Source of the DNA: Dehalococcoidia bacterium
GTDB lineage: Bacteria; Chloroflexota; Dehalococcoidia; Lucifugimonadales; Australimonadaceae
Reading direction: 5' to 3'
Length of the DNA: 64,000 nt
Assembly: GCA_022820645.1 (NCBI GenBank)
Contig: JAJEFD010000003.1
Span: 1 to 64,000 of the forward strand
Part shown: positions 62,883 to 64,000 of the stretch, one piece after another
How positions within the stretch are numbered: position 1 is the first letter of the stretch
Layout of the letters: every line of letters begins with the position of its first letter
Notes under the pieces: model-generated
Databases searched by the model: none
The model's input: only the letters and a program-made list of their open reading frames with translations
Told to the model about the DNA's origin: nothing
Program-made: the position numbers and the translations under genes

Positions 62883-62972
62883 CTTCCTACGCTGGCATGA
62901 CCCAGGTCAGGTTCGGAGGGTCGCCCGGTACGGGCCTCTCAGCCGGACGCGGCGCCCGGCTCCCCTGAACGT
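62883..62972 (-). promoter_or_regulatory. TPP riboswitch (THI element) aptamer
   Basis: Reads TTCAGGGGAGCC, GGCTGAGAGG, GACCCTCCGAACCTGACC and GGGTCATGCCAGCGTAGGAA in order, the conserved boxes of the thiamin pyrophosphate aptamer including CTGAGAG and the ACCTGA...GCGTAGGAA core. It controls the thiV-tenA-thiD transcript: bound TPP is expected to lower expression. Confidence 0.97.
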
Positions 62973-62994
62973 TCGCTATTCGATTGCGCGGCAT

Positions 62995-63021
62995 GGTATA
63001 ACCGCCCGGTCGGCTGGTCAA
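62995..63021 (-). promoter_or_regulatory. Promoter of the thiamin operon
   Basis: On the minus strand, -35 TTGACC (63021-63016) and -10 TATACC (63000-62995) with a 15-base spacer, about 25 bases before the aptamer. The spacer is slightly short, so the exact boxes may shift by one or two bases. Confidence 0.55.
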
Positions 63022-63103
63022 ACGAGAACGGGTTGAGCGTGTATTCGCGGAAACTCGGATGAGAGGACGCTGTAAAAACTATGGCGGAGCGGCGATGATG
63101 TAC

Positions 63104-63233
63104 TATAATGCCGTGCAAAGCCCAGACCGGGTTCCGGCTGGACGAAGGATATGATATGCATTAGGTGTGTCCGGAGAGCGTCTTCCGGCCATGCCTTGAT
63201 GCGTAAAGAGTCACCGGACTAACAGGAGGCGGG
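63104..63233 (+). promoter_or_regulatory. Promoter -10 and 125-base leader of the last gene
   Basis: A perfect TATAAT (63104-63109) with no good -35. The leader to the ATG at 63234 contains GTCCGG (63169-63174) and CCGGAC (63214-63219), which could close a long stem enclosing a smaller one (CCGGAG...TTCCGG). I cannot match it to a known riboswitch. Confidence 0.35.
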
Positions 63234-64000
63234 ATGTTCACACGCCGAAAGCTCTCCACCAGCGTAGCCTTGATGCTGGCGCTGACCCTGCTCATGACCC
63301 TCAGCGCGAGCGCACAGGCGCCTGCCCTTGGCGGCACCGCCGCCTTCCGCGACGCCAACGCGGCAAGCGACAGCCTCGTTGTCGATTTCACCCGTGCGGA
63401 CGTGCTCTCTCACGGCTCTACCTACGAAGGCTGGCTCATAGACGCCGACGACAACAAGCTCAGCACCGGCAGGCTTGGCCGCGGGCCGTTCCTCCAGGGC
63501 GAGTACGTCTCCCCCAGTGGCGCGGACCTCCTCGCACGCTACAGCACGTTCGTGATTACCGTGGAGCCGCTGGACGACCCCGACCCCGCTCCTTCCGGCG
63601 TTATCGCTTACGGTGCGGCGACCCGTGGGGCTGTGCTCTCGCACGTAAGCGCTCTCGTGGGTGATGGCGGAGCAGCGACGGCGCTGCGCGATCAGGCTGC
63701 GCAGGTGCTGGCCTACGCTGAGGCGGAGAACGCCGACATGGTCGTGGGCATGCTGGACGGCGTTGTTGCTCAGGCACGTGAAGCGTCGTCAGTGGCCGCC
63801 GACCTCCTCTTCTCTTCCGCGAGCGGCGGCGACGAGAACGTCGAAGACGTGGCGAATGAGATCATCGACGCGTCGAACAACGTAATCAGGCTTGCGGGCG
63901 AGGTGCGGGACGCCGCGTCGCGCGCGTCCAGCGCGTCCGGCATCGAAGCCCAGCAGGAGACCAAGAACCTCCTCGCGTGGGCGACCCGGCTGTACTCCGG
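63234..64000 (+). CDS. Secreted protein with RskA-like domain (3' partial)
   Basis: Open to the right edge; 255 codons seen from ATG 63234 with AGGAGG upstream. A signal peptide (LALTLLMTLSASAQA, likely cleaved after AQA) leads to a beta-rich domain with YEGWLIDADD, LGRGPFLQGEY and FVITVEPLDDPDPAPSG, the pattern of the C-terminal domain of anti-sigma-K factor RskA. A helical region follows with many Ala and Asp (ALRDQAAQVLAYAEAEN, EIIDASNNVIRLAGEV). No transmembrane helix or anti-sigma zinc finger precedes it, so it is a secreted relative rather than an anti-sigma factor itself. Function unknown. Confidence 0.8.
   Translation, partial: MFTRRKLSTSVALMLALTLLMTLSASAQAPALGGTAAFRDANAASDSLVVDFTRADVLSHGSTYEGWLIDADDNKLSTGRLGRGPFLQGEYVSPSGADLLARYSTFVITVEPLDDPDPAPSGVIAYGAATRGAVLSHVSALVGDGGAATALRDQAAQVLAYAEAENADMVVGMLDGVVAQAREASSVAADLLFSSASGGDENVEDVANEIIDASNNVIRLAGEVRDAASRASSASGIEAQQETKNLLAWATRLYS

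Noticed and set aside
63110-63233. Cyclic-di-GMP riboswitch in the leader of the last gene
   Set aside because: The conserved boxes of that class are not present in order; only a generic inverted repeat is seen.

Overview
The window is GC-rich bacterial DNA, roughly 60-68% GC by eye. It has tightly packed overlapping genes, frequent GTG/TTG starts, P/T-rich lipoproteins, flavin/F420-type oxidoreductases and a large serine recombinase abutting a tRNA gene. Together these suggest Chloroflexota, most likely a Dehalococcoidia/SAR202-type marine lineage. That assignment is inference from gene content; there is no rRNA in the window.

Layout. 1-9970 looks like the end of an integrated island. It holds a giant FN3/cadherin surface protein cut by the left edge, with a toxin-like C-terminus. 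An ankyrin-repeat protein follows, then an RCC1-like lipoprotein, a small ORF and a large serine recombinase whose reading frame runs into the 3' end of a tRNA-Val gene. 10053-22440 is a metabolic stretch: three MFS transporters, tRNA-Met, an amidohydrolase, an LLM-class oxidoreductase, a methylmalonate-semialdehyde-type dehydrogenase with an alcohol dehydrogenase, a ferritin-like protein, an FMN 2-hydroxyacid oxidase and a cobalamin adenosyltransferase. Its intergenic spaces carry several palindromic repeats, including a two-hairpin element present in three copies with compensatory stem changes.

22504-44184 is a continuous str-S10-spc-alpha cluster: rpsL, rpsG, fusA, rpsJ through rpoA-rplQ-truA-rplM-rpsI. 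It has a good promoter in front and a strong terminator behind; tuf is absent. L3, S3, S17 and L13 have long Glu/Ala-rich C-terminal tails, and L5 has a long mixed-charge N-terminal extension.

44183-50474, on the minus strand, is an S-adenosylmethionine recycling operon: mtnA, mtnP, rhodanese, ahcY, metK, then a phosphohexomutase. Next come a lipoprotein, recF with an ABC exporter, gatCA without gatB, an orphan small protein, dinB with an ornithine-cyclodeaminase-family gene and a DUF971 gene, and an HU gene with its own terminator. 59817-63021 is a thiamin salvage operon: promoter, TPP riboswitch, a sodium/solute symporter (ThiV-like), tenA and thiD. The riboswitch leader contains a segment exactly complementary to the Shine-Dalgarno. 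The window ends inside a secreted protein with an RskA-like domain.

The best candidates for something undescribed are the surface toxin plus ankyrin pair next to the recombinase, the set of tailed ribosomal proteins, and the covarying two-hairpin repeat.
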